Positions 23,337 through 35,446 of a stretch of DNA of 64,000 nucleotides are shown here, one piece after another (position 1 is the stretch's first letter; each line of letters opens with the position of its first letter). The DNA lies in contig JAHREC010000009.1 in the NCBI GenBank assembly GCA_020081605.1, positions 1,736,001 through 1,800,000 on the forward strand, in the 5' to 3' direction. Below the pieces are notes generated by a model. The model had not been told where the DNA came from, searched no databases, and saw nothing but the letters and a program-made list of their open reading frames with translations. A program made the translations under genes and the position numbers. The DNA comes from Albifimbria verrucaria. Its lineage: Eukaryota; Ascomycota; Sordariomycetes; Hypocreales; Stachybotryaceae.

Positions 23337-24247
23337 ATGAACGGCGAAGATCCGCCCGAGCGGCCCGAGTACATCTCGACCATCATCAACGGCCTCGAGC
23401 GTTACAACCCCGAGGCTGTCGGATCCCTGGAGGGCTACCTGCAGGAGCAGTGCGAACAGAAGTTTTGCGATTGCAATGCCAACCGCACCCTGCTGAAGCT
23501 GTGAGTTGCCCTTGTCTTCGGTTTCGAAGACGATATTTTTCTGCATTTTTTGCTGCGTGATGCTCAATCAACGTTTCCTATTACCTGACCGTGCCGGGTT
23601 ATCAACCTAAGGCACTCGTGAAGTCAGCATTAGTGTATCTGATCAGCTCATGGATCAGCCCGTTTAATGTGCAGTTGCGCGTTGGAGAACAAAGGGCTAA
23701 CCTTTCCAATTAGCTACCAGCTCAACCCCGACAGGATCAAGGATGAGGTCGTCACCAACATCCTCGTCAAGACCCTGACGCAGTTCCCTCCTCGCAATTC
23801 TCCCTCGCCCTCCACCTCATCAACCCCTCTGCTGCTGCCTCTGGCGAGCTCCACGAGGCCCTCACCAAGCTCCGTGCCCTCAACTCACAACTCGAGGGTG
23901 CTCAGTATGCAGGCTTCTGGGCCAACCTCGATGGCGACGACCTGTGCGCCGACCTCATCGCCGACATCTCCGGCTTTGAGGACATGATCCGTCACCGCAT
24001 TGCCCTCCTGGTCGCCAACGCCTTCCGTGAGCTCAAGCTGTCCTTCCTGGAGTCGTGGCTGGGCCTCAACGAGGACGCCACCAAGAAGTTCATCACTGAG
24101 GTGTGCGGCTGGACTGTCGACAGCGAGGGTAACGTCAAGATTCCCTCCAACCCCGACAACGAGGCCAAGAAGGCTGAGATCCGCGAGGATGTCAACGTCG
24201 AGCAGTTTGCTAGGGTCATTAGACGCTCGTGGGAGGAGACCGTATAG
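23337..24247 (+). CDS. Eukaryotic translation initiation factor 3 subunit K
   Basis: About 233 residues. eIF3k is a non-core eIF3 subunit with a HEAT-like/PCI and winged-helix fold; in fungi it usually accompanies eIF3l. Exon 1 (23337-23500) encodes ERPEYISTIINGLERYNP and GSLEGYLQEQCEQKFCDCNA. A 213-nt intron (23501-23713), the longest here, leads to YQLNPDRIKDEVVTNILVKT. The C run 23786-23788 is one base short; adding one gives FPSSQFSLALHLINPS. The rest is clean: QYAGFWANLDGDDLCADLI, RHRIALLVANAFRELKLSFL and the C-terminal WTVDSEGNVKIPSN to EETV. The start fits the family opening. Confidence 0.92.
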
Positions 24248-24501
24248 ATTCGGCCTTGCAGATCAAGGGTCGTGAGAGGATGTGCAGATATTTATGAAGC
24301 GAAGCTATCATGATAGACCATGAGGCGGTAGGGCTTGCATGAGGACATGGTCAGGCGGTACCAAAATTTAGGCGTTCAATAGGACATGTCATTGAAAAAG
24401 CGACACCAGCATATATCGACCGCTCGCGTCAGTAGGCATTACAAATGATGATTGAGACAAGGTCTTTTCAAGATCGCTATTCTAGAACTTTTATTCTCCC
24501 T

Positions 24502-25767
24502 TTATTTCTCTTTGGACAGTTCCTCCCACTGCACTCCAGCCCACTCTTCCAAGTACCCGACCTCGCCCGTGTTTGTATGTCTGGGCAGGCAATCCTTCTC
24601 ACAAACTCCCACGATAATAGTTCCCCACTCCATGCCCTCCAGGCTCAAGTCGTCTGCCTCCAGCTCTGCGATGGCGTTCGGGGTCAGCTGGACCTCAAAC
24701 GTTCTCCTGCCACCGCAGTTGGGGCAACCAGGCATTGTGCTCTTGGTCAGCATCTTGCCAACGGCATCGGTCTTGGAGTATAGCAGGGGGTTCCGGCGAA
24801 TTCATAGCGAATAACCTGATCGGGGTTCTGGGCAAGGCGGTCGGCGAACTTTTGGAAAGTAGCGTCCATGGCGGACTCGAAGGCCTCACGGTCAAGGGCA
24901 GAGGGCTCGGCGGCGTCCGCAGAGTCGAGACGGGCGTTCGCAGGAACCTTCTCTGGTGTAGGGTCGATAGTCTCGAAGTCGGCATCAGCAAGGTAAAGAG
25001 TTGGGTAGGGTTCGGGCTGAGCGGCGGTCTCGGGCCAGGGCTCTGGGGCTGGTGGTGGCCCAGTTGGGGTCACATTAAGCGAGAGCGTCTCGGCGAAGCT
25101 CTTGGGTAGGGAGGTGGTGGCAGCATCTTCAGACGGTTTGGTTGGTTCCACGATAGCCGGCTTGGTTTGTGACGACGAGCTGAACGGGTTGGCGCTTGCA
25201 CCTGGCGCAGAAGAGAATGGGTTTGCGTTGCTGGAGAAGGGGTTCGCTGCGGATGAGCCTCCGCCAAAAGCCTTTGCGCCAAACAAAGTCTCGCCCAGGC
25301 CAGGCCCTGAAGCGGCTGGCTTTGGCTCTTCCTTCTTCTCTACCTCCTTAGGCTCCTGCACCGCCGGAGCTGCTTCCTCCTTCCAACGCCTCACGGCCCT
25401 CAGCGCCCGAATGGTGCCAGCCTTGCGCCGACAGGTCGGTCTGCGACAGGCAAAGACATATAACCGCCGGTCGTGTCCGGGGAATCGCTCTGGTAGCTCG
25501 GCATTCAGCTGCAGGATCAGCACCATCAGATCCTTGCAGACCTTGCACCGGGCGAAGGCTGCGCTGGGAGGCGTATCGGGGTCCAGCCATTCCTAGACGT
25601 TGTTATCAGCGGGTGTTGGCCAGCGATAAGAAGAGATAAAAGGAACTCACTGGCCGGCCGCCTATACGGCTGATTGTATCTTCGTCAGCATCCTTGGACG
25701 CGTACCCAAGGAGCACGTTCGTCTCGGTAAACTCCCCTTCCGACGAGTCTGAATCGTAGGATGCCAT
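24502..25767 (-). CDS. TSR4: Tsr4 / PDCD2-family ribosome-biogenesis protein
   Basis: About 402 residues. Yeast Tsr4 is a dedicated chaperone of ribosomal protein uS5 (Rps2), needed for 20S pre-rRNA processing. It starts MASYDSDSSEGEFTETNVLL and continues GYASKDADEDTISRIGGRPEW, the PDCD2 N-terminal signature. It has cysteine pairs (ARCKVCKDL, FACRRPTC), a Ser/Pro/Phe-rich middle with repeated ANPFSS, and the PDCD2_C domain with YLADADFETID, QVIRYEFAGTPLLYSK, PGCPNCGGRRTFEVQ and WGTIIVGVCEKDC. One intron, 25593-25650, joins GGRP to EWLDPDTP. The C run (plus-strand G 24786-24790) is one base short, which would otherwise truncate the last 90 residues. Confidence 0.9.
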
Positions 25768-26075
25768 TTTGTCTGCATGTGATGGCTCTGGTGATGGCGG
25801 GGTCAAGAAATTTTTGGAGGTTAGGCGGGATGGCTCTCTATCAATGCGGGGCATAGCGCGACCCTAAGTACCTGCATTCAAGACAGCGCCTGATATCTAC
25901 GTCTACATCACCTATGTTAAACAAGCGCCTACAATGAATGAGCAAAGGGTTAACTTTTAAACAATAGCCTTCATGCGGGAGCGTTTGAAAGTGACGGTCA
26001 ATTGGACTTGCTGTTGGACCAACTGCGCCTAGTCATTAAGTTTTGTCTACCATGAATCTAGTTTTGTTCGTCTTT
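25768..26075. other. Intergenic region
   Basis: A short gap between the TSR4 start and the CCT6 stop, both leftward. It holds the TSR4 promoter. No gene. Confidence 0.5.
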
Positions 26076-28005
26076 CTACATGTGGTCATCAGGGCCATCC
26101 ATGCCCGGGCCTGGGCCGCCAGCCCTGCCCATCTGTCGAGCCTTCAATAGCTCGTCACATAGCAGGAGGTTTGAGGCGATGCTCGAGCTGGAGGCGATGC
26201 AGTTTCTTAGGACGCGGAAAGAGTCAAAGACACCGTTCAGTTCAGGGTCCATGGGCTCTCCAGTCTCCAAGTTCAGGCCAACAACGCTGCCTTCGCTGTT
26301 CTCGTCTCTTAGCATGGTGACTGAGGCACATGTTAGCATCCGCGTGATTGTTAGCTGTGGTAGAGTCAAAACTTACTGGCATCCTGGACATCGTGGCCAG
26401 CGTTGGCAGCCAGGGTCTTGGGAATGATGAGCAGTGCGTCAGCGAATGCTTCCACGCCTGACTTGGCCTTGCCCTTGACGGTGTTCAGGTAAGCATCGCT
26501 CTTCAGGTGAGCGGCGCAGGCAACCTGGAAAGCGCCAGCACCGGGCACGACGCTCTTGTCGACAATCATGTTGTAGACGCTTCGCAGACCGTCACGCACG
26601 GCATCGGTGACCTGTGCAATGGTGTGCTGGTTGGGGCCCTTGATCATCAGAGTGACCGACTTGGGGTCCTTGACCTCCTCAATGAAAGTGTACTTCTCCT
26701 CACCCAGGGTCTGCTCGTAGACGAGACCGGCCCAGCCGAGCACCTCCTCCGACAGGTCATCGGCGCTGTTCTGGGCGACACCACCGCAGATGAGCTGCAG
26801 ACGCTCCATGTTTCTGCGCTTCGCTCGTCGGAGGGCCAGGATGCCGTTCTTGGCGAGCACGTCGAGGGACAGCGGGTCAATACCCTTCTGGTTGATGATG
26901 ACAAAGTTCTTCTTGCCGTCGTTGCCGCACACCTGCTTCTTTAGCTCGACAATCTTCTTCAGCTTGGCGTCGACGAAACGACGCTCGCTCTCAACCAGCT
27001 TCTCGCGCTGCTCGGCGCTGGAGTAGAAGAAACCAGAGTTGACCTCGGTCTTCTCGTACTCCAGGCTGAGGTTGAGAGTCAGGATGTAGCAGTTCTCCAG
27101 TCGCTTCGGCATGTCGGGGTGTCGGGCGCCGTGGTCCATGGCCAAGCCGCGGATGAGCTGGGTGTCGGAAGCGGTGCGGTGCTGCATCTTCATGATCTCC
27201 ACCATGTGCAGGTCAGGCTTGGCGGGAGCCTGGTAGATGGCCAGAACGGCATCGACGATGTCGGGAGTCAGCTTCTCGGCGAGGGAGCCGTTCAGCTTGG
27301 TCGCGAGAGAGGTTCGTGCAACGCTCAGGAGGAGCTCACGGTCAACCTCCTTGGGCAGCTTGAAAGAGTCGAGGAACTAGAGGGTTTGTCAGGATCGATG
27401 TGTACGAGGACTCGTGATTGAGAAATACACACCTTCAGGGCCTCGACCTTGGCGATCTCGAAACCGTCGGTGACGACACGAGGGTGCAAGCCTTCAGAAA
27501 TGTATCTGTCTGCCTGCTTGAGGAGTTCGCCAACCAGCAGGACGACTGAGGTGGTTCCGTCACCGCAGATGTCATCTTGTGCGGTCGCTGCTCGAGCAAT
27601 CATGACGGCGGTGGGGTTCTGTATTTGCATCTCTCGCAGGAGGACGTTTCCATCCTTGGTGAGCTTGATCTATTCATCGGGGTTGGATTAGTCAAGCGGT
27701 CGGGCGAGGGGATGTGTTGGTTCATGTTTACCTGACCGGCGCCGTCGACGAGCCTAACAGAGGGTTAGCAAGAGAGCCCAGAAAACTCGGCCAAGGCATA
27801 CTGACATCTTGATGGTGCCCATGGGGCCCAGGTTAGACTTGAGGACATCCTGCAGACCTTCGCCCGCACTGATGTTGACCTTAAGAGCTTCTCCCTCCTC
27901 TGCGACCAACGGGTTAGACAAATGACGACAGGCGAGGGGCAGGACAGGGCAGAGGTTGCGTACTCGGGACTCGGCCTTGGGGTTGAGGAGTTGAGCAGCC
28001 GACAT
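26076..28005 (-). CDS. CCT6: Chaperonin CCT/TRiC subunit zeta
   Basis: About 541 residues. It is one of eight subunits of the cytosolic TRiC ring that folds actin, tubulin and other proteins. Motifs: [14 protein letters not shown] start, [20 protein letters not shown], the ATPase motif [57 protein letters not shown], and the tail [13 protein letters not shown]. Six exons; introns 27900-27963, 27754-27805, 27670-27731, 27377-27432 and 26321-26376. Exon 3 is only 22 nt (27732-27753). At the start of exon 2 the frame needs one extra G in the run 27893-27895 to give the conserved SRRRGEALKV; an acceptor two bases further on would also keep the frame (SREGEALKV). Everything downstream is clean. 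Confidence 0.93.
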
Positions 28006-28452
28006 GGTGAATTCGTGTGGGAGGCTCTATGCTTGGGTTGAGTCGGAGTCGGGTTGCTACTTTTGGTGATGCCACAAGCTCCCCTACTGACAGCGTCCCG
28101 CACAGGTGAAGTGGGCTGGGATGGGACTTTTTCTGCCTTGCAAGTGTGAGAGCGGTGTGGCCTGTGGTTTTCGGTCAGCAACCAATCACGAGCTGCCAAC
28201 TCTGCTGGCCGCAAATAAGGGTTTGGTGGGGTCCTTCGGTCAGGCCTCACACCTTGACCTTACACCATCCCCTCCGCCCTGCTCCTGGTCTATTATATCG
28301 ATGGAAAACGGTGTAAATGCAGCCCCAGATATCACATCATGTCTCAGATCAATCTTAGACAAACAGCACCTTCTCGTGACCCAGTTTCATTTATTGTTTT
28401 CTTTAACTCTCAAGAAAACTAGACATTCTAACCACAACAGCCAGCCCTTTTA
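28006..28452. other. Intergenic region upstream of CCT6
   Basis: It holds the CCT6 promoter and the 3' flank of the MYND-finger gene. No gene is recognised. Confidence 0.5.
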
Positions 28453-31400
28453 TCATGCTTCGCCTGCCTCACGACACTCCATACGATGTTTCTTCCAGTC
28501 CTTCTTCTGGCATTCTCCCGAGCAGTACTTGACCTTTTGACATCGCAGGCATTTCTTCAGTGCTCCGCCGTCTGGTGTCTCCGTCCTTCCGCAGTTCCTG
28601 CACCTCTCCTTTCCAGACATCCTCTGCCCTTGAGCCAGTTTCTCCAAATCAGCGACCCGTTCCACAAACGGCACTGCAAATGTTGGGCTGATTGCAATCC
28701 GCGTGGCGTTCGGTGCCGCAGACTCCTCCCAAGCGGGAAGTGAGATGAAGTTCTTGGGGAGAATGCCAGCACCACATGAACAAAGGACTTGCTTCCCGTG
28801 TTCTAGACTGACTGGCACTTTCTTTTCCTTCTTGTATTCGCAGTCAGAGCGATGGTTCCAAGTGCGGCAGCGTTCTGCCAGCGCAGGAAGGTTCTTCTTC
28901 CAGAGGTCCAATTCGGCGTCGTTGACGTTCAGTGTACAGCACTCAAGGGTACGTAAGAGCAATAAGAATTCCTCCATCTCTCCAGAAGTGATCAGATCCG
29001 TCGTCATGGGGATCACTGCGGCATCCAATACGACCGATGCCGCCGCACAATCCAGTCTCACAGCCGACACAAAAACAAGCATGTGAATGCCTCCTCGTTC
29101 AGGATGAGTGATCGCAAACAGACCAGTCTGTCCCCTGTAGTCCAGACACCATCATGAACATGGTGAACAGCGACTCTTTGAAATTGACACGAGCGTCGTC
29201 TACCATACCTGTCTTTGAGTGCGCACTCTCTCGGACGGTGATCTCTCGCTCCGAGAATTGCAAAGACGTCAAGGTTGTAAGCCATCTCATCTGGTCCTGC
29301 TTTTCCATGTCTAGCACAGACAGTGCATCGAGATTTATATGTGGCGTGTTCAAAGACACAGGAAGTCCTTTTGTCGATAGAACAGTAGGAAACAGATAAT
29401 CCTCCAGAAGTTTTGTTTCGGCAGGTTTGGCCAACGGCGCAACCACTTCGATGTAGCCTGATGTGCGCGCAACACGAGTCTTGTTTCCTACCTCGACGAC
29501 AGGAGCTGGAAATGTCAACGGGCAAACCAATCTATCTATCCCAAAGACGATTTTGAGGACAAAGGGACTCGTTTGACTCAGAATCGCAATAGGAGTTTTA
29601 TGCTTGAGAAGGATCTTCCCGGCCTCTGAGGTTATGTCTACATGGCCAGTCAATGTGGTGAATTTCGACTCTGAGGGAGCACCTCAACAATCAACTTTTC
29701 ATCCTCCTCGTGAGGGGTCTCTGTAGATATATTCGCAATGCCACATACAACCCGGCTTCCTGAATGGTTTGGCAAAAACCGAGAGGTATAGACACTTGTC
29801 GTGTTCGAGGTGGTGGTCATGAAGACATCCATTCCCCGGCCAAGGATGGGACCGTAGACAACTGCATTTTGTCCCGTTGGCGAGACACTGATACCGACCT
29901 GCGTAGTCTCTGGCTCAACCTGGAGAGCAGTAGTGGGAACTATGAAGCTTGCAATGAGCGGAGACGATCCAGCCCATCCCGCCTCATCCTGTTCTACCTC
30001 GACCCTGGTCTCGCCGGTTGTTTCGTTTTCTGAAGATTTGACTCTTCCAAACGTGATGTGCACATCTCCGTACAAGTTGTGCCATTGGTTCGCAGCATTG
30101 GAGCTGGACTTCAAAGATCCAACAAAGGTTGGTGAGGCCATCTTATTCTTAGGGTTGTCATAGAGCCGACTGAACGCCTGTCTTGGAACAACAACCGTCA
30201 CAGCCACTATCGGTGGGATATTCTTCCACTTCTTCAGCAAACCGACACTTTGCCCAGTTCTGACCTCATTCAAGATCCACGGCTCTGTTACGACGCCAGC
30301 AAGGTGCAGCTGTGCTCCTAGTTCTTGCATCTGATTGCTTCCCAGAGCCAGTGTTTGATCTTGTGCAATCTTTTCAAGAAGTTCCTTACACATGGCGGAC
30401 CAGTCTGTCTGTACTCGATTCTTCACCGACTTTAGAAAAGCAGCAAAGCTTCCTCGATGAAAATGTGCATATGCCGCACTTCTAGAGGCGAGGGCTGCTA
30501 GATTCGGCTTTATGCTCTCATGTTGGAACATCCGAAGATAGATATTGAAGATGACTCGTGCGAGTGAGTTCGGTTCGATATGCAATCTAGCCCCTTTTCG
30601 GCACTACTGTCCAGTTTCCAAAACAGGCTGGCATGAATTTGTCGCTCGCTCAGCTTTTCTGTGTCCGACAGGAAGGCCAGGAAGAGTTCGTCAACATGCG
30701 AGTCGCACTTGGCATTGTTCCAGTACTGCACTGGCGTCAACCCCAGCAGGAGAGATACTGTGGGCGCATCGCCCTGCAGTAGCTTATCCAATGCTTTTTC
30801 CTGTGAACTACCATGTTGGACGAGAGAATTCGTAAATACCGTTGCCCATGGCTCCTTTCTGAGCAGAGGACTGCACGATACCAACAAGTTCAATGTCCCG
30901 AAATGGTCTGACAAGTTAGAGGTGTCTATCATATCAAAATTCGTTGAACCTTGGCCTTCTTTAGAGTACATACTCTTGTCGAGTATGAGAGATTTAGAGT
31001 CCCATTGTCGTCGGTACCAATTCGCCGACACCTCCCCTGATGCAGAAGCATGCTGTAGAGTGTAGCAGAAAGCAAAGGCATCTGCAGCAACAAATCGAAT
31101 GATCAATTTAGACCGGAACGTTTTGCGGAAGCTGGAGGCCCATTCAGAGAATTGCTTTCTAGCCACTTTCGCAGCTTCAAATAGCTTGTCTTTGTCTTCT
31201 GTTTTGGGCGAAAGAGTCTCGGACAAAGGTGCGAAAGCCGCTGCAAGGTGATACCCTTGCACAGGATCTGATCCATAGTGAAGCAGTGAATCGTCAGAAG
31301 TAAGCGATGCAAACATAGGATTCGGGAGGTTCGCTGCTGGGTTCGGAGTGACAGTCCCATCCTTCCAGTACTGCTCATATGCCAACGGTAGCTTCTCGCC

Positions 31401-32121
31401 TGATTGCATAGATAATGGCGCCGCCGAGCGCATGCCTGTTGCCACAGGACCATGACCAAAGTTTTGTGTGCGAAGAGCTGTTGTATCATCCAAGCACTGT
31501 TTGAACCGTGCTCGGAAAGCCTGCGAGTCTAGCTTCTCTGGAGTCGCACAGATCTTTTCACATAAAGATCGAACTTCGTCCCGAGTATCTGCGTCGCAAA
31601 ATTTGAGCGTGTGGCTATACTCAGTCTTGCCCCATTCGTCTTGCGATGTGAGCAGAGGAAGGAGTTTCTTGACGTGCTCATGGAGAGACGTGGCAGTAGC
31701 TTCGTCAATCTTAAGGTGATAATAAATATCCCATAGAGCATCGCTAGAAACGGAGCCATCCCCATTGATCAAAAGGGTCAACAATATGAAGTTGCGTGCT
31801 GAACATTGTCAGCGATGAAGCTAGTACAGGGTAGGATTGCATTTACCAAGGACTTTAGCATCGATATCGCAGCAAGTAATGTCGAGTTTTCTCTTTGCTG
31901 GGAGATGTCAGGTATTTCCACAAAGCGTCCGAATAGATCGGGTGCTTACGAAGCGATTTGTCCGTGTGCAGAGTGAATAGGATGTTTCTTACATCGCCGC
32001 AGCCGAGCGACAAGATGGACGCATCTTGGCCGTGCGGGACACTTTGTGTCAGACTGGTAGCCGGTGTGTTGCCCATGGCGTAAAGCCAGCCAAACTGGTT
32101 GGCGACCGTCGGGGTCAGCAT
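28453..32121 (-). CDS. Large fungal DUF4470 / MYND zinc-finger protein
   Basis: About 1,190 residues; biochemical role unknown. The N-terminus has the DUF4470 signature (FGWLYAMGNTPATSL, ILSLGCGDVRNILFTLHTD, LDITCCDIDAKVLARNFILL). The C-terminus is a MYND finger beginning CRNCGRTETPDGGALKKC with LRCQKVKYCSGECQKKDW and HRMEC, a typical protein-interaction Zn site. Introns 31898-31949 and 31799-31846 link the first three exons. Three frame breaks: one base missing at 30591-30594 (restores EKGARLHIEPNSLARV), one missing at 29675-29677 (restores SESKFTTLTGHVDI), one extra at 29132-29135 (restores GLQGQTGLFAITHPERGG). Start may be 32121 or 32127. The middle is unlike anything I recognise. Similar two-domain proteins are common in ascomycetes. 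Confidence 0.82.
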
Positions 32122-33043
32122 GATCAATAATCCAGGCTCTTCAGATCATGAAATGAAGAAAAGGGCGGAACGGTGATCTGAGTTGGAATTTTTGTGGTTG
32201 AACAGGTGAGAGAGAGGAAGCCTAGCAGTTGAGAGTGGCAGCTGGTTGGTTGGTGGGGAGACTTCAACTATAGACCGTTTCGTCTTTGGTCAGTACCTGG
32301 AAGATGATACTTGGGACAGCAGTTACACTAAACTGAACCACACCGCTGCTTCATATGCATATAAGAAATTAAACGGAAAAAACCTATACTGAATGGTTAC
32401 TACTCTTTCTGTCAGTAGCATATATTAGAGCAATCACACATTCTAGAGCTGTACTCTGGTAGTATTCTAGATGGAGTAACATTCTCACAACTACAAATAG
32501 ACCATATCCGACATCAACAGCACATATATCATCACATTCACAGCACATCACTTCAAGCACACAATTAGTCCTTCAATCAAGTTCAATTCACATTCAATAA
32601 CTACCCAGAAAAGCAAGAACGTCGCAAAACTCCAAGCAGTGCAGAGCCAGCCAGTACTGTCGGCGAGCGGCGGGCTCCCGTCAAAACACAACTGCCACGC
32701 CTTGCTTTCCAAACACAAAAACCCTGCGCCCTCCCATTGAATGTGAACATGTAAGAAAACCCAGTCTACCCAGTTCCCCTTTTCTCCCAATTATTTTGAA
32801 CCCCTAGTGTACAGAGTATTTTGCCCGAGTTCGCGTCGTGGCAGAAAGATGGACATGAACTTCGTTTGAAACGCCCCCTTCTTTCGAGAAGGGAGGTTCG
32901 CAGCAGAAAAAAAGACGAACAAACATGGTGCAACAAGGCGGTGCGACCGGCATATTAAGGATCTAAGTTTGTGACAAGTAGCTGTTGTAACAATGCTGTA
33001 CTCTGACGAGTCGAAAAAGAACTCATGTCGTAGCTGCGCAGAA
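32122..33043. other. Intergenic region
   Basis: It lies between the MYND gene start and the stop of the zinc-finger factor gene. The part from 32450 to 32580 is rich in CA/TCA repeats. No gene is supported. Confidence 0.5.
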
Positions 33044-35446
33044 TCAGGAAGTTCCGAAGAAAATGTCATCATGCGAATACATGTTGACTGCGTTGTCAAA
33101 CTCCTCGTCAAACTTGCTCATCATGAGCATGCTCGGATCCCGGTCCAGTTGTACCAGGCCGTCGCTGTGAGTGAACTGGAGGTACATGTCGTCGTCTTGG
33201 TCGTTGATGCCGATGGGCAGAGTGCCGTCCATGCTGGCCGAGGTCATGGCGCTGCTGCCGGCCGTGAGGCTGGAGAGCTCGTCGAGACCGTTGGGGCCGG
33301 CGGGCTCTGCGTCGAAGAACTGCGTGGGCGGAGGTGATGATGATTGGGAGAGCTCTGGGGGCGTGTTGTATTGGCTTCCCAGGCTCTTGGCGGGAGAAGC
33401 GACATGCGATGGCGTCCTTTCCATGATGGCCTCGGGCGAAACGTAAGAGTGTATGCTCTCAGCCTCTGGCGAGGCGACGACCCGCTGCGCAATCATGGGC
33501 ATAGGAGCCGACGATATCGATGTCATGTTTTGAGGCTGTGACTCAATTCCCATATCAATCATCTCATCCAGCATGTTGTAGTCGTTCTCCGGTGAGTTCG
33601 CCACGGAGCTATCCGAGTAGCCCGATTGCGACGACATGGAGCTGATCGACAAGTTCTTCTTCCTTGTTCGCGCCGACTTCTCCAGTCTTGTGTCCATGTC
33701 GGGACGGTTCTTTCTAGGCCTGCCACGCTTGACAACCTTTCGGACCACGCCGTCAAAAGCGCCAATGCACATGCCGCGTTGACGATGCCTGGTAAGAGCA
33801 TCGTGGCGCGCAAAGCTGTTGCCGCACTCGCACGGGTAAGGCTTGACGCCGGTGTGGATCTTGGCGTGTCTCTTGAGGTCGTGCTGGCGGACGAAGCACT
33901 TCTGGCAGGTAGGGCACTGGTACTGGCGATCGTTGAGGTGAGTCTGCACATGCGACTTGATGTTCTCCTTGCGGCCGAACTTCTTTCCACAGCCCTCGAA
34001 AATACAGGTCCACTTGCCGTCGGCCACGTCTGGGCCCTGGATGTACTGGGCAATCTCTTCGATGGTCACGCCTGTCTCGGTCTTGGTTTCCTCGATGTTG
34101 ATGCTGGAGATGCTAGCAGCGCTGGCAATGCTCGCGAACGAATCGTTGCGACGATGAGGAGAGGCGCGGCGAGAGTCTGACTGAGATTGCGACGCCTTGA
34201 TGGTCTGGTAAGCTTGCAGATCAGGCTTGTTAGGAAGCCTCCCATGAACTCGCCAACCTGGGGCGTGTTCGGGGTTGAGTGCTGAGACAGGGCTGAAGAG
34301 GCACGCATCGAAGGCATATCGCAGTGGGAGTTGTCGTAGCTGTGCTCGAGCTTGATAAACTCCTCGTTGAAGGAGTTCATGTTCATGTACTCAGACGTGG
34401 GCACTGGGGTCTCGTTGAAGGTCTGAGGCTCTGGCATTGTGTTTGAACGCTGGAGAGTCGCGGTGTTCTGCTGCTCGGCTTGTCGACGCATGTCCTGAAA
34501 GATGGTCTGTGTACGCTGGCTTCCACGGTTGCGAGTCGGCTTGATGGTCTCTTCCATGGACTCATCATAGCCGTCGGAGAACCGCTCCGGCCTAGGCTGA
34601 TGCTTCATCAATCGCTCATGCGGCGTCTCCATAGGGGAGGGTGGGAAGTAGCCTGTGATCATGTTAGTTACAATGTCATGTTTGGAGCCCTACTAAAACC
34701 AATTGACTTACTGGTAGCATCCTGGGTTGGGGGCGTAAGTGGTCTTTGCATCTCCTCCAATGCCAAGTTCTCAAACTTGTGAACACGGTCCATGATACCG
34801 TTGCTGATACGTCTCGAGGACCTCCTCGTGCTGGCGGTGTCTCCCTCGGAGATCCAGCCTTGGGCATTGGGGCTGTCCTGGAAGTTCATAAAGGTAGGGG
34901 TGGAGAGGGCACTGTCAGTTGTGAATAGCTCAAAGTCCCTGTTGCCGGCGGCGTCGGTGCCGTAGCTGCTGTGGTTCTTCTGGGTCATCATGTCAAGCTG
35001 TCCTCCATAAGGGTCAAAGGGGATGGAGCTCGGGTCAAAACACGAAGCATCAAAACGCTGTGACTGGGGGTGCCGTGAGGCGAGATGAGGTAGGACTCGT
35101 TCTCATTGGGGGCAATGGGAACGAAGGGGTGGTGCGTGCCCGGGCGTGCTTTTATGCGTTGCTGCTGCGCTTCTCGCAGAACGGGATGCTGCGAAGTGTT
35201 TGCTAATCCTGCATTGTTAGTATTGATACTTACCGCGTACTCCTGCCGTGAAGTAGTGGCCAGCTGCTGCTGGTGTGGTCGTCGTCGAGTGTCGAGGCTG
35301 AGGCCGCGGCGATGGCCGACGGCTTGTCGTTGATGGGCGTTGGGCAGGGTCGGGATCTTCACGCCCTCGAAGGCAGAGGGTGTCGAGTTCTGGCGGCGGT
35401 GTTGCCTCTGCCTGGCGTGAAGACTGGAGGTTGGATTGGACAGCAT
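33044..35446 (-). CDS. C2H2 zinc-finger transcription factor, Swi5/Ace2 type
   Basis: About 782 residues. Yeast Swi5 and Ace2 drive late-mitotic and daughter-cell genes; filamentous homologues affect septation, growth and development. The N-terminus begins MLSNPTSSLHARQRQHRRQN. Three consecutive fingers start at WTCIFEGCGKKFGRKENIKS, then YQCPTCQKCFVRQHDLKRH, then YPCECGNSFARHDALTRH ending RQRGMC; the third has a one-residue Cys spacing and a terminal Cys. A basic KRGRPRKNRP follows, then an acidic/Ser-rich tail ending HDDIFFGTS. One intron, 34653-34711. Two missing bases: G run 35066-35070 (restores SPHGTPQSQRFDASCFDP) and 34233-34234 (restores GGFPNKPDLQAYQTIKAS). The 5' flank is very long, which suggests heavy regulation. 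It is divergent from the CBS/PB1 gene. Confidence 0.85.

Noticed and set aside
28453..29082. A stand-alone MYND-finger gene
   Set aside because: A one-base excess at 29132-29135 splits it from the larger upstream protein; the joined frame reads through smoothly.
35208..35234. A 25-nt stretch in the zinc-finger gene with gtaagt, actaac and cag signals, as if a tiny intron
   Set aside because: It is too short for a fungal intron and 25 is not a multiple of three; the open frame through it (EYAVSINTNNAGLANTS) reads like normal coding sequence of this family.
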